Part shown: piece after piece, positions 25,265 to 37,170 of the stretch
Layout: each line of letters begins with the position of its first letter
How positions within the stretch are numbered: position 1 is the stretch's first letter
DNA from: Mycobacterium deserti
GTDB lineage: Bacteria > Actinomycetota > Actinomycetes > Mycobacteriales > Mycobacteriaceae
DNA: 64,000 nt
Assembly: GCF_025345615.1 (NCBI RefSeq)
Contig: NZ_JAODWD010000003.1
Span: 124,001-188,000, forward strand
Direction of reading: 5' to 3'
Made by a program: the position numbers and the translations under genes
The notes under the pieces: model-generated
The model's database searches: none
Seen by the model: only the letters and a program-made list of their open reading frames with translations
What the model was told of the DNA's origin: nothing

Positions 25265-26359
25265 TTAGTTGATGGGGGCGTTGATCCACTGCAGGTCGTT
25301 CAGCACGCCGCGGGCCGCCACGATGCCCCCGCCGGTCTGCCATACCTCGTTGTTGACGGCGAAGACGCGGTTGTCGCGCATGGCGGATAGAGCGCGCCAG
25401 GCGTCGCTGTCCAGCACCTCGGTGGCGCGGTCCTTGGCGGCGGGCGAGTCGAACGACAGGTAGACGATATCGCCGTCGGCGGCGGAGAAGTCGGCGTCGG
25501 CGAGGTCGGTGGTGCCGATCTCGACGTAGGGCTTGTCGGTGAAGCGTTGCGCCGCAGGGCGTTCCACGCCGACGTCGGCGAGCACGCTGCCCGGGAACGT
25601 GTCCGCGCCGTAGACACGGAGGGTGGTGTCGGTCAGCTGCACGACTGAGGCCTGAAAGTGCACGGCGTCGTTGTCGGTGCCGATCTTGTCGGCGGCACGG
25701 GTGAAGCCGTCGATCAGTGCGTTGGCCGAATCGAAGCGGCCCGTCGCGGCGCCGACCGTGCGCAGATTGTCCTGCCACGCCGGGCCCGGCGGGCCGGTGA
25801 ACACCGTCGGCGCAATCGCCGACAGCGCGTCGAAGGCCTCCGGTGTCGCGGACTCGGAGCCCAGGATCAAGTCGGGATCGGCCGCCTCGATGGCCGCGAT
25901 GTCGGGCGCGCTGCGGGTGCCCGCCCCGGGAACATCGTGAATGACGCTGCCCAGGTAGGAGGGCTGGTCGGTTGATCCGTCGGGAAGTGCCGCGGCCACG
26001 ATGCGCGACTGCAGGCCCAGCGCGCACAGCGCGTCGAGTTGGTCTCCGGCGAGCACGACGATCCGTTGCGGGTCGGCGCGTACTTCGGTCTCACCCGCGG
26101 CGTGGCGCACGGGGCGCTCCGGCGGCCCGGGGTCGACCGGCGTCGGTTCGGCCGCGCACGATTCGTCGGGTCGACGTTGATTTCCCAGCACGCCGGCGCC
26201 GGCGATCCGGGTCGTACTGGTGATGACCGATTGCGTTGCCTCCGTAACGGGGCCGTCGCCACCGAGAGATCCGCAGCCGCTGATCCCGGTGATGACCAGT
26301 GCCGCGATCACGGCCGCCGACGAGGCCGCCAGTCCGGCCCGCCGTCCGCTGATCAGCAC
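25265..26359 (-). CDS. fecB: FecB periplasmic heme/siderophore-binding lipoprotein
   Basis: A 364-aa lipoprotein with a signal peptide ending in lipobox VITGISGC (Cys near residue 29), then a type III substrate-binding fold: QRIVVLAGDQLDALCALGLQSRIVAAAL, ADPDLILGSESATPEAFDALSAIAPTV. Mycobacterial FecB is reported to bind heme and to take part in iron acquisition and cell-wall integrity. GTG 26359 is preferred over an ATG at 26416: TAACGT ends 8 nt upstream, and the resulting signal peptide and length fit M. tuberculosis FecB. It diverges from ctaD. Confidence 0.88.
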   Translation of the reverse strand: MLISGRRAGLAASSAAVIAALVITGISGCGSLGGDGPVTEATQSVITSTTRIAGAGVLGNQRRPDESCAAEPTPVDPGPPERPVRHAAGETEVRADPQRIVVLAGDQLDALCALGLQSRIVAAALPDGSTDQPSYLGSVIHDVPGAGTRSAPDIAAIEAADPDLILGSESATPEAFDALSAIAPTVFTGPPGPAWQDNLRTVGAATGRFDSANALIDGFTRAADKIGTDNDAVHFQASVVQLTDTTLRVYGADTFPGSVLADVGVERPAAQRFTDKPYVEIGTTDLADADFSAADGDIVYLSFDSPAAKDRATEVLDSDAWRALSAMRDNRVFAVNNEVWQTGGGIVAARGVLNDLQWINAPIN

Positions 26360-26466
26360 GTCGCCGACGTTAACATCCGGGCTGTTCGCGGCTGGTCGCC
26401 CAGCGTCGCGATTCATTTACGACCGTTTGTAGGACCACCCCGACTTCCGGGTATTCCGGAGGCTAG

Positions 26467-29515
<3,049 letters not shown>

Positions 29516-29529
29516 TCGGCGCCGGAAAA

Positions 29530-30972
29530 CTAGACCACCACGGTCGTCGGTTCCGGCGCGGAGAGCCCGGTGACGCTGTGCCAGGCGCGGGCCAGCAGTT
29601 CGACGGCGTCACTCAACTGATCCTCGGGCAGCGCATAAGGCACGCGGACGAACCGCTCGAGTGTGCCGTCCACGCCGAAGCGCGGGCCTGCGGGCAGGTC
29701 GAGACCCAGTCGTGAGGCGGCGGCCGACAGCGCGGTGCTCATCGGAGCGGGCAGTCGCACCCACAGCGACATGCCGCCGACACCTGGTCCGGGCTGCCAA
29801 TCGGGGAGGTGCCGGCGCAGCAGCGACTGCAGGAACTCGCGGCGGCTCCGCAGAATTTCTCGGCGTTCCGGTAGAAGCTCCTCCCTGCGCGCGAGAAGCC
29901 GTGCCGCAGCGAACTGTTCGAGCACTGCCGTGCCCATGTCGATGGATGGCCGCAGCGCGGATATGGTGGCGATGGTGGCGCGTTCAGCCCGGATCCAGCC
30001 CACACGCAGCCCGCCCCAGAACGACTTCGACATCGAGCCGACCGTCAGGACGAGGTCGCGTCGCGCAGTCATCTCGGCCGCCATGGGGCCGGGCATCGGT
30101 TCATCGAGCCACATGTCGAGGATGGTCTCGTCGATGACGGTGCGGGTGCGCGTCTCGGCGATGATGCGCCCCAGACGTTGTCGATCCGACACCGGCATCG
30201 TCATTCCCGTCGGGTTCTGGTTGTCCGGGATCAGGTAGGCCAGGGCGGGCGACACCTGATGAATCGCGGCCTGCCATGCGTCGAGGTCCCATCCGTCATC
30301 GGTCAGTGCCACCGGGACCGGCCGTGCTCCCGCGGTGGTGATGGCCGACAACGCGCCGTGATACGTCGGTTGTTCGACGAGGACGCGATCGCCGGGCTGA
30401 ACATACGTCGTCAAGATGAGGCCGATCGCGTGCAGCGCGCCGGTAGTCACCATGATCTCGTCGGGCTCGGTCGGAAGACCGCGCTCGCAATACCTTTCGG
30501 CGATGGCCTGCCGCAACGCGCTCACCCCGACGAGTTCGTGTCCCGGCGCGTGCAGGTACGGCGTCACGTCGTGTGCCGCTTCGGCGAACGCCTCCATCAC
30601 CGCGGCCGCCGGCGCGGACAGTGCCGCCGCGGCCAGACTGACCGACGGCGGTGTGGGGTCGGGCCGAACCGCGGGCGCCACCGGCAGGGCGGTGGTGCTG
30701 CGGGCGCCGCGGCGGGCGTTCAGGTACCCGTCGTCGCGCAGTTGGGTGTAGGCGGCGGTGACTGTGGTGCGCGATACCCGCAGCACGTCGGCCAGCGCCC
30801 GTTCGCTCGGTAGGCGCGCTCCGACCGGTAAGCGTCCGTCGACGATCAGCAGCCGGATCGCGTCGGCCAGCCCCTGATAGGCGGGTCCGCTGCGACTGGA
30901 CGTGCGCCAGTTGCCCAATTCGCGCGCTAAGAGGTCCACATTGAGGGCCCGCGCGGGCATTTCAATCGTCAT
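29530..30972 (-). CDS. MocR/YczR-type GntR-aminotransferase regulator
   Basis: A 480-aa regulator with an N-terminal GntR winged helix (ARLPSERALADVLRVSRTTVTAAYTQLRDDG near 53-83) fused to a class I aminotransferase-like PLP domain. The PLP lysine region is GSMSKSFWGGLRVGW near 317-331 and the PLP contacts are DNQNPTGMTMP near 257. Its divergent neighbour encodes a YczE-type membrane protein; the pairing of YczR-type MocR regulators with yczE is known in bacteria. The promoter region has three AGCCAGT half-sites, one 4-5 bp from this start, implying autoregulation. Confidence 0.88.
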   Translation of the reverse strand: MTIEMPARALNVDLLARELGNWRTSSRSGPAYQGLADAIRLLIVDGRLPVGARLPSERALADVLRVSRTTVTAAYTQLRDDGYLNARRGARSTTALPVAPAVRPDPTPPSVSLAAAALSAPAAAVMEAFAEAAHDVTPYLHAPGHELVGVSALRQAIAERYCERGLPTEPDEIMVTTGALHAIGLILTTYVQPGDRVLVEQPTYHGALSAITTAGARPVPVALTDDGWDLDAWQAAIHQVSPALAYLIPDNQNPTGMTMPVSDRQRLGRIIAETRTRTVIDETILDMWLDEPMPGPMAAEMTARRDLVLTVGSMSKSFWGGLRVGWIRAERATIATISALRPSIDMGTAVLEQFAAARLLARREELLPERREILRSRREFLQSLLRRHLPDWQPGPGVGGMSLWVRLPAPMSTALSAAASRLGLDLPAGPRFGVDGTLERFVRVPYALPEDQLSDAVELLARAWHSVTGLSAPEPTTVVV

Positions 30973-30976
30973 TTGC

Positions 30977-31016
30977 AGCCAGTATGCGCTAACTGGCTAT
31001 TGAAGGGCAAGCCAGT
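30977..31016. promoter_or_regulatory. Three AGCCAGT half-sites, candidate MocR operator
   Basis: AGCCAGT at 30977-30983, its inverse ACTGGCT at 30992-30998, and AGCCAGT again at 31010-31016. The first and third are direct repeats 33 bp apart (about three turns); the first and second form an inverted repeat. They fill the gap between the MocR gene and the yczE operon. Mixed direct/inverted half-sites are typical of MocR targets. Confidence 0.6.
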
Positions 31017-31035
31017 CGGCGCAATTATCGGTCTC

Positions 31036-31191
31036 ATGACGACGAAGTGGATACCTCGGTTGGGTAAGCGGCTCGCGCGGACGCTCAGTTGGCAGGCACC
31101 GGTGGCCTACATCGATCACGTCGACCGCGACGCCGAGCGCATGGCGCAGGAGCTCGAGCTGATACGGATCCGCTTCCCGCACCATGCGTAG
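31036..31191 (+). CDS. Small basic protein preceding yczE
   Basis: A 51-aa protein starting MTTKWIPRLGKRLARTLSWQ, basic at the N-terminus and acidic in the middle (DHVDRDAERMAQELELIRIRF), probably two short helices. No signal or known domain. It overlaps yczE by 8 nt and shares the MocR-controlled promoter region, which supports its being real. No clear ribosome binding site. Function unknown; a membrane-surface partner of YczE is possible. Confidence 0.5.
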   Translation: MTTKWIPRLGKRLARTLSWQAPVAYIDHVDRDAERMAQELELIRIRFPHHA

Positions 31192-31915
31192 CGGCGCGAC
31201 CCGCGCTGCGGCGCTGCTGATCGGCTTGGCCGGCTACGGCTTCTCAATGGCGATGATGGTCCGGGCCGGCCTGGGATTGGACCCATGGGACGTCTTTCAT
31301 CAGGGACTGGCCCTGCGTACGGGCATGACGATCGGTGTGGCGTCGGCCGTGGTCGGCGTGGCGGTGTTGCTGGCCTGGATCCCACTGCGGAACCGTCCGG
31401 GCATCGGAACCGTGGCCAACGTGATCGTCATCGCGGTCACCGTCGATGCCGGCCTGCTGGTGTTGGCCCCGCCGACGTCGTTGCCCGCGCGGATCGCGAT
31501 GATGGTCGGCGCCGTGGTGCTCAACGCGTTCAGCACGGTGCTCTACGTCGGGGCCGGGCTCGGCCCCGGGCCACGCGACGGGTTGATGACCGGCCTGGTC
31601 GTGCGTACGGGCTGGTCGGTGCGGGTGGTCCGCACATCGATCGAGGCGGCGGCGCTGCTGACCGGGTGGCTGCTCGGAGGCACCGTCGGCGTCGGCACCG
31701 TGCTCTACGCCTTCGGCATCGGCCCGCTGGTGCAACTGTTCCTGCGGCTCACGCCCAACCGCGTCCTGGCGGTCAGCGGGTGGGCATCCGTCGCGCACGC
31801 CAGCGACTTGCGCACGAAAACGAGCGGTGGGCGCAACGGATCGCACACAAAACGCCTGACTACGATGGGCGAGTGGCCCCCGCCGAAGGAGATGCAGCCG
31901 ACCCCGACCTGCTGA
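31184..31915 (+). CDS. yczE: YczE-type integral membrane protein
   Basis: A 243-aa protein with about five hydrophobic helices and the YczE pattern GYGFSMAMMVRAGLGLDPWDVFHQGL near residues 18-43, repeated in the second half as YVGAGLGPGPRDGLMTGLV. The function is not established; in Bacillus YczE affects surfactin production. The last 40 residues are polar and overlap the next gene's start by 43 nt, so the true C-terminus may be dispensable. It is regulated with the divergent MocR protein (inference). Confidence 0.82.
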   Translation: MRSGATRAAALLIGLAGYGFSMAMMVRAGLGLDPWDVFHQGLALRTGMTIGVASAVVGVAVLLAWIPLRNRPGIGTVANVIVIAVTVDAGLLVLAPPTSLPARIAMMVGAVVLNAFSTVLYVGAGLGPGPRDGLMTGLVVRTGWSVRVVRTSIEAAALLTGWLLGGTVGVGTVLYAFGIGPLVQLFLRLTPNRVLAVSGWASVAHASDLRTKTSGGRNGSHTKRLTTMGEWPPPKEMQPTPTC

Positions 31916-32715
31916 TCGATTTCGCCAAGGTGTCGCTGCGGCGCGCCGGCCAGACTCTCGTTGGCCCGATCACCTGGTCGGTGGAACTCGACGAGCGGTG
32001 GGTGGTCATCGGCCCCAACGGCGCGGGCAAGACATCGTTGCTGCGCATCGCGGCCGCCATGGAACATCCCTCGTCCGGGACGGCCTATGTGCTCGGCTCG
32101 CGACTCGGGCGCGTCGACATGTCCGAACTGCGCGCGCGCGTGGGCCTCAGCAGTTCCGCACTGTCGCAGCGGGTGCCCGACGGCGAACTGGTACGCGACC
32201 TCGTGGTGTCGGCCGGCTACGCCGTGCTGGGACGCTGGCGTGAGAAGTACGACGAGGTCGACTACAACCAGGCCATCGACATGCTGGAAAGCGTTGGCGC
32301 CGAACATCTTGCCGATCGCACCTACGGCACCCTGTCCGAGGGGGAACGCAAGCGGGTGCTCATCGCGCGCTCGATGATGACCGACCCCGAACTGTTGCTG
32401 CTCGACGAACCCGCCGCCGGTCTGGACCTCGGCGGGCGCGAAGAACTGCTGGCGCGGCTGGAGGATCTGGCCAACGACGCCGACGCGCCGGCGATGGTGT
32501 TGGTCACCCACCACGTCGAGGAGATCCCGCGCGGGTTCTCGCACGGCCTGATCCTGTCCGAGGGCAAGGTCGTCGACTCCGGTCTGCTCTCGGATGTGCT
32601 GACGTCGGAGAACCTGTCGAAGGCGTTCGGCCAGTCGATCGCGCTCGAGGTCACCGACGGGCGCTATTTCGCGCGTCGGGCCAGGACCCGGGCGGCGCAC
32701 AGGAGGCGGGCATGA
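31873..32715 (+). CDS. Stand-alone ABC transporter ATPase (Rv3041c-like)
   Basis: A 280-aa ABC ATPase. Walker A is GPNGAGKTS near residues 45-53, signature LSEGERKRVLIARSMM near 157, Walker B LLLLDEPAAGLDLGG near 175, and H-loop LVTHHVEEI near 210. No permease gene is adjacent. GTG 31873 is the start: TACGAT (31861-31866) ends 7 nt upstream, indicating a leaderless mRNA. It overlaps the end of yczE and the start of the Nudix gene (4 nt), heading an operon with Nudix and echA17. Confidence 0.88.
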   Translation: MAPAEGDAADPDLLIDFAKVSLRRAGQTLVGPITWSVELDERWVVIGPNGAGKTSLLRIAAAMEHPSSGTAYVLGSRLGRVDMSELRARVGLSSSALSQRVPDGELVRDLVVSAGYAVLGRWREKYDEVDYNQAIDMLESVGAEHLADRTYGTLSEGERKRVLIARSMMTDPELLLLDEPAAGLDLGGREELLARLEDLANDADAPAMVLVTHHVEEIPRGFSHGLILSEGKVVDSGLLSDVLTSENLSKAFGQSIALEVTDGRYFARRARTRAAHRRRA

Positions 32716-33551
32716 GCGCAGAAGCGGCCGAAGAGCCCTTGACACCGCGGCCCGCGGCGACGGTGATGTTGATCCGCGACACCGATGCCGGCATCAAAGT
32801 GTTCCTGATGCGGCGGCACTCGGCGATGGATTTCGTCGCCGGGGTGATGGTGTTTCCCGGCGGCGGCGTGGACGACCGCGACCGCAACGCCGACATCGCC
32901 TGGTTCGGTCCGGACCCCGCATGGTGGGCCCACCGGTTCGGCGTCGAGCCCGACCTGGCCGAGGCGCTGGTGTGCGCCGCGGCGCGCGAGACGTTCGAGG
33001 AGTCCGGGGTGTTGTTCGCCGGGCCCGCCGATGATCCCGACGTACTGGTCGACGATGCGTCGGTCTACAGCGAGGCCCGGGCCGCGCTGGCCAACCATTC
33101 GCTGTCGTTCGCCGACTTCCTGCGTCGCGAGAACTTGGTGTTGCGCGCAGATCTACTTCGGCCGTGGGCCAATTGGGTGACTCCGAAAGAGGAGCGCACC
33201 CGGCGTTACGACACGTTCTTCTTCGTCGGTGCGCTACCCGAGGGCCAACGGGCCGACGGCGAGAACACCGAAACCGACAGGGCCGACTGGATTACGCCGC
33301 AGGAGGCGCTCGACGACTTCGCCAACGGCCGCACGTTTCTGCTGCCACCGACGTGGACGCAGCTCGACGCGCTCAACGGCCGCACTGTCGCCGAAGTGCT
33401 CGCGGTGGAGCGGAAAATCGTCGCGGTGGAGCCGCATCTGGCCGCGAACAAGGACACCGGCAACTGGGAGATCGAGTTCTTCAACAGCGACAGGTACAAC
33501 GCGGCCCGCAACCGCCGCGCGCCCCAGGGCTACGGGTCGTCGTCGGCATGA
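32712..33551 (+). CDS. Nudix hydrolase (Rv3040c-like)
   Basis: A 279-aa Nudix protein of the long, NUDT19-like type. The box is split by an insertion: [15 protein letters not shown] near 54-68, then [14 protein letters not shown] near 95-108 with the REXXEE catalytic residues. An N-terminal beta strand carries [18 protein letters not shown]. The preferred substrate (CoA esters, nucleotide sugars or other) is not known; linkage with EchA17 hints at CoA compounds (inference). It overlaps the ABC ATPase by 4 nt and echA17 by 4 nt. Confidence 0.88.
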   Translation: MSAEAAEEPLTPRPAATVMLIRDTDAGIKVFLMRRHSAMDFVAGVMVFPGGGVDDRDRNADIAWFGPDPAWWAHRFGVEPDLAEALVCAAARETFEESGVLFAGPADDPDVLVDDASVYSEARAALANHSLSFADFLRRENLVLRADLLRPWANWVTPKEERTRRYDTFFFVGALPEGQRADGENTETDRADWITPQEALDDFANGRTFLLPPTWTQLDALNGRTVAEVLAVERKIVAVEPHLAANKDTGNWEIEFFNSDRYNAARNRRAPQGYGSSSA

Positions 33552-34195
33552 CCGAGTTCGTCTCCGTGCACACCAGCGATGACCGGCCGGGCATCGCCAC
33601 GCTGCTGTTGTCGCGACCGCCGACGAACACGTTGACCCGTCAGATGTACCGGGAGATCGTCAACGCCGCAGCCGACCTCGGCGGCCGCGACGACGTTCGC
33701 GCTGTGGTGGTCTTCGGCGGACACGAGATCTTCTCCGCCGGCGACGACGTGCCGGAACGGCGAACCCTGACCCCCGACGAGGACGACATCGCCAAGCGCG
33801 TGTGCCGGGCGGCGGTCGATGCGGTGGCCGCGATCCCGAAGCCGACGGTTGCGGCCCTCACCGGCTATGTGCTCGGCGGTGGTCTGACGCTCGCGCTGGC
33901 CGCCGACTGGCGGGTGAGCGGTGACAACGTCAAGTTCGGGGCGACGGAGATACTCGCCGGCCTTACTCCTGCGGGTGGGACGTCACGGCTGGTAGGTGCA
34001 GTCGGCATCGGCAAGGCCAAGGACATGGTCTTCTCCGGCCGGTTCCTCGACGCCAGAGAGGCGCTTGCGCTGCGGCTCATCGACGAGATGGTCGCGCCGG
34101 ACCACGTCTACGACGCGGCGCTTGCGTGGGCGCAACGGTTCGTCGACTACCCGCCGCGGGCACTGGCTGCCGCCAAGGCCGCGTTCGACGTTTAG
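33548..34195 (+). CDS. echA17: Enoyl-CoA hydratase/isomerase family protein, short C-terminus
   Basis: A 215-aa crotonase-fold protein matching EchA17 (Rv3039c). The oxyanion hole is in HEIFSAGDD near 61-69 and [16 protein letters not shown] near 105-120. The position of the first catalytic Glu (rat ECH Glu144) is Thr here; the second Glu is retained in TEILAGL. It ends at AAAKAAFDV, about 38 residues before the M. tuberculosis protein, so the C-terminal trimerisation helices are missing. No frameshifted continuation was recognised. Activity as a hydratase is therefore doubtful. Confidence 0.82.
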   Translation: MTEFVSVHTSDDRPGIATLLLSRPPTNTLTRQMYREIVNAAADLGGRDDVRAVVVFGGHEIFSAGDDVPERRTLTPDEDDIAKRVCRAAVDAVAAIPKPTVAALTGYVLGGGLTLALAADWRVSGDNVKFGATEILAGLTPAGGTSRLVGAVGIGKAKDMVFSGRFLDAREALALRLIDEMVAPDHVYDAALAWAQRFVDYPPRALAAAKAAFDV

Positions 34196-34206
34196 GCTGC
34201 CCTGTT

Positions 34207-35211
34207 ATGAGCTTCGAGGACATCGACACCATGCCCGATGTCGCCGACCAGGCGGCTCCGGTCCCGAACCCGCACGCCACCGAGGAGCAGGTAGAGGCCG
34301 CTCGCCACGACTCGAAGCTGGCCCAGGTGCTCTACCACGACTGGGAAGCCGAGACCTACGACGAGAAGTGGTCGATCTCCTACGACAAGCGGTGCGTCGA
34401 CTACGCGCGTGACCTGTTCGACGCGACGGTGCCCTTCGCCGAGCAGCGCAAGCTGCCGTATGACCGCGCGCTGGAGCTGGGCTGCGGCAGCGGATTCTTC
34501 CTGCTCAACTTGATCCAGGCCGGGGTCGCGCGGCGCGGCTCGGTGACTGACCTGTCGCCGGGCATGGTCAAGGTGGCCGTACGCAACGGCGAGAACCTGG
34601 GCCTCGAGATCGACGGCCGGGTCGCCGACGCCGAAGGCATCCCGTATGACGACAACTCCTTCGACCTCGTCGTGGGGCACGCGGTGCTGCACCACATTCC
34701 CGACGTCGAGCTGTCGCTGCGCGAGGTGGTCAGGGTGCTCAAGCCCGGCGGCCGGTTCATCTTCGCCGGTGAGCCGACGAACGCGGGAGAGAACTACGCC
34801 CGCCCGTTGTCGACACTGACGTGGCGCGCGGTGACGAACGTGACCCGCCTGCCGGGACTGTCCGGTTGGCGACGGCCGCAGGCCGAACTCGACGAATCGT
34901 CGCGTGCCGCGGCACTGGAGGCGATCGTCGACCTGCACACGTTCGCCCCCAGCGACCTGGAGCGCATGGCGCGCAATGCCGGGGCCGTCGAGATTTCCAC
35001 CGCCACAACGGAGTTCACCGCAGCCATGCTGGGATGGCCGCTGCGCACGCTGGAGGCCGCGGTGCCGCCGGGCCGGCTGGGCTGGAACTACGCCAAATTC
35101 GCGTTCAACAGTTGGATCACGCTGAGCTGGGTAGACAACAACATCTGGCGGCGGGTCGTCCCGAAATCCTGGTACTACAACGTGATGATCACCGGGGTCA
35201 AGCCGTCGTAG
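34207..35211 (+). CDS. SAM-dependent methyltransferase (Rv3038c-like)
   Basis: A 334-aa class I methyltransferase. Motif I is ALELGCGSGFFLLNL near 88-102, motif II VTDLSPGMVKVA near 113-124, and post-motif HAVLHHIPDVELSLREVVRVLKPGG near 158-182. The C-terminal 120 residues are a family-specific extension with aromatic residues (SWVDNNIWRRVVPKSWYY). TAGGCT ends 8 nt before ATG 34207, pointing to a leaderless transcript. The substrate is unknown. The gene ends against the Rv3037c-like gene, in the conserved order. Confidence 0.88.
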   Translation: MSFEDIDTMPDVADQAAPVPNPHATEEQVEAARHDSKLAQVLYHDWEAETYDEKWSISYDKRCVDYARDLFDATVPFAEQRKLPYDRALELGCGSGFFLLNLIQAGVARRGSVTDLSPGMVKVAVRNGENLGLEIDGRVADAEGIPYDDNSFDLVVGHAVLHHIPDVELSLREVVRVLKPGGRFIFAGEPTNAGENYARPLSTLTWRAVTNVTRLPGLSGWRRPQAELDESSRAAALEAIVDLHTFAPSDLERMARNAGAVEISTATTEFTAAMLGWPLRTLEAAVPPGRLGWNYAKFAFNSWITLSWVDNNIWRRVVPKSWYYNVMITGVKPS

Positions 35212-36371
35212 CGTTCGGCGTCGACGACGTCGCCTACCTGCGTTCGGAAGCCGGCACGCAGGCGCTGCACGAGGTCGCTGCGCTCCGGCTGAGCGACGCC
35301 ACCCTGGTCGCCGACATCGAGTCGGCGCGTAGGCATTTCGGTGAACGCGCCGCGGTGCTGGTCGAGACGACGGTGTTGCGAAGGCGCGCGGCCGCGAAAC
35401 TGAGCCACCCCGACGACTGGTTGTTCACCGACGAGGCGCTACAGCAGGCCACCGCCGAACCCGTCGCGGTGCATCGCGCGCGGCGGCTGGCCGGCATGCG
35501 CGTGCACGACGCGACGTGTTCGGTCGGCAGCGAACTTGCGGCGCTTCGGGATTCGGCAGCTCTCGCCGTCGGCAGCGACGTCGACCCAGTCCGGTTGGCG
35601 ATGGCGCGACATAACGTCGCCGACGTCACTCTGTGTCGAGCCGACGCCCTGCTGCCGGTGAGCCGCGGCACAGTCGTGCTGCTTGATCCCGCACGGCGCC
35701 GCGGCGGCCGGCGTCGCTTCGATCCGCGCGACTACACGCCGCCATTGGATGAGCTACTGCAGGTGTACGGCGGACGTGATCACGTCGTGAAGTGCGCTCC
35801 GGGAATCGATTTCGACGCGGTGTCGCGATTGGGGTTCATCGGCGAGATCGCCGTGACCTCACTGGCAGGCAGTGTGCGTGAGGCGTGCCTGTGGTCCCCG
35901 GGACTCGCCACCTCCGGTGTCACGCGGCGCGCCACCATGCTCGACACGGGCGAGGAGATCACCGACGCCGACCCCGACTCGACCGTCGTCGCGCCGGCGG
36001 GACGGTGGCTCGTCGACCCCGACGGCGCCGTGGTGCGGGCGGGCCTGGTCCGCCATTACGCGGCACGACACGGGCTGTGGCAGCTGGACCCGGACATCGC
36101 CTATCTCTCTGGGGACCGGTTGCCCGACGGGGTGCGCGGGTTCGAGGTGCTCGACGAGCTCGGCTACAGCGAACGTCGACTGCGGCAGGCACTTTCGGCC
36201 CGCGACGTCAAAGCCGTCGAGATTCTGGTCCGCGGTGTCGACATCGACCCCGACGCGCTGCGGGCACGGTTGCGGCTGCGCGGATCACAGCACGCCTCGG
36301 TCGTCATCGCCCGCATTGGATCGGGAGCCGCGAGCCGGGCAACGGCATATATCTGTCGTCCGTCGCGCTAG
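35112..36371 (+). CDS. THUMP-like class I methyltransferase (Rv3037c-like), start uncertain
   Basis: The conserved protein begins around 35207 (VVAFGVDDVAYLRSEAG). It has a SAM-binding region VHDATCSVGSELAAL, SDVDPVRLAMARHNV, the acidic-proline motif VLLDPARRRGGRRRF, and a C-terminal domain ending VVIARIGSG. No ATG, GTG or TTG occurs in frame between TTG 35112 and the conserved start, so either TTG 35112 inside the preceding gene is used, or a rare codon (GTC/CTG) coupled to the upstream stop at 35211. The target is unknown; the fold suggests RNA methylation. Confidence 0.75.
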   Translation: MDHAELGRQQHLAAGRPEILVLQRDDHRGQAVVAFGVDDVAYLRSEAGTQALHEVAALRLSDATLVADIESARRHFGERAAVLVETTVLRRRAAAKLSHPDDWLFTDEALQQATAEPVAVHRARRLAGMRVHDATCSVGSELAALRDSAALAVGSDVDPVRLAMARHNVADVTLCRADALLPVSRGTVVLLDPARRRGGRRRFDPRDYTPPLDELLQVYGGRDHVVKCAPGIDFDAVSRLGFIGEIAVTSLAGSVREACLWSPGLATSGVTRRATMLDTGEEITDADPDSTVVAPAGRWLVDPDGAVVRAGLVRHYAARHGLWQLDPDIAYLSGDRLPDGVRGFEVLDELGYSERRLRQALSARDVKAVEILVRGVDIDPDALRARLRLRGSQHASVVIARIGSGAASRATAYICRPSR

Positions 36372-36422
36372 TCGTGCGTTGGGTTTTTCGTCCGTGCTGT
36401 AACGACACGTACGCTGGCATCG

Positions 36423-37163
36423 ATGAGCTGGTATCGACGCCGGCGCCGGCAGCAAGGACGTCCGACAATGCACAGTGTGAGGTGGGCTGGTCTGTTGGCA
36501 GCCGCTGTCATTGCCTGCGCGACGGGCACCGGCACGGCGGCGGCCCATACGGGTTGCGTCGATCTGCAGGGCGCCGTCGGCCCTGACGGGATGTGCCGGG
36601 TGCACGTGCAGAAGCCGTCGTACACCCTCGACTTGAGCTTTCCCAACGACTACCCGGACCAGCAGCCGTTGGTCGCCTATCTGACCCAGGCCCGCGACGG
36701 GTTCGTCAACGTGTCCGAGGATCCCGACGCGTACAACCTGCCGTACGAACTCGACGCCGAAGGGGCGGGCTACCGTTCGGGCCCGCCGATCGGCGGCACC
36801 CGCAGCGTGGTGTTCACGGTGTGGCAGAACGTCGGCGGCGCTCATCCGCAGACCTACTACCAGGCCTTCAACTGGGACGTCGCCAAGAATGCGCCGATCA
36901 CCTTCAACACGTTGTTCAAACCCGGCAGCCGGCCGCTCGACGTCATATATCCGGAGGTCAACCGATACCTGGAGAGGCAGCAGGGTCTCACCGACCCGGT
37001 GGCGCCCGGCGAGGGGCGCGACCCGACCAACTACCAGAACTTCGCTTTGACCGATGACTCGCTGATCTTCTTCTTCAGCCAGGGCGAGATGTTCCCCGAG
37101 TCGGCCGGCCCGGTCCAGGCGACGGTGCCGCGCGCCGCCGTCGCGCCGATGCTGGCTCTCTAG
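36423..37163 (+). CDS. Secreted DUF3298/RsiV-like protein (TB22.2, Rv3036c-like)
   Basis: A 246-aa exported protein. If ATG 36423 is used (TACGCT ends 8 nt upstream, leaderless), the signal peptide has a long basic n-region (SWYRRRRRQQGR); ATG 36468 with AAGGA upstream is an alternative giving 231 aa. The hydrophobic core WAGLLAAAVIACATG precedes AAAHTGC. The mature domain (HVQKPSYTLDLSFPNDYPDQQPL; GAHPQTYYQAFNWDVAKNAPITF; YQNFALTDDSLIFFFSQGEM) is the DUF3298/RsiV fold. M. tuberculosis TB22.2 is a secreted antigen reported to have esterase activity. Confidence 0.85.
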   Translation: MSWYRRRRRQQGRPTMHSVRWAGLLAAAVIACATGTGTAAAHTGCVDLQGAVGPDGMCRVHVQKPSYTLDLSFPNDYPDQQPLVAYLTQARDGFVNVSEDPDAYNLPYELDAEGAGYRSGPPIGGTRSVVFTVWQNVGGAHPQTYYQAFNWDVAKNAPITFNTLFKPGSRPLDVIYPEVNRYLERQQGLTDPVAPGEGRDPTNYQNFALTDDSLIFFFSQGEMFPESAGPVQATVPRAAVAPMLAL

Positions 37164-37170
37164 GGCCGAC

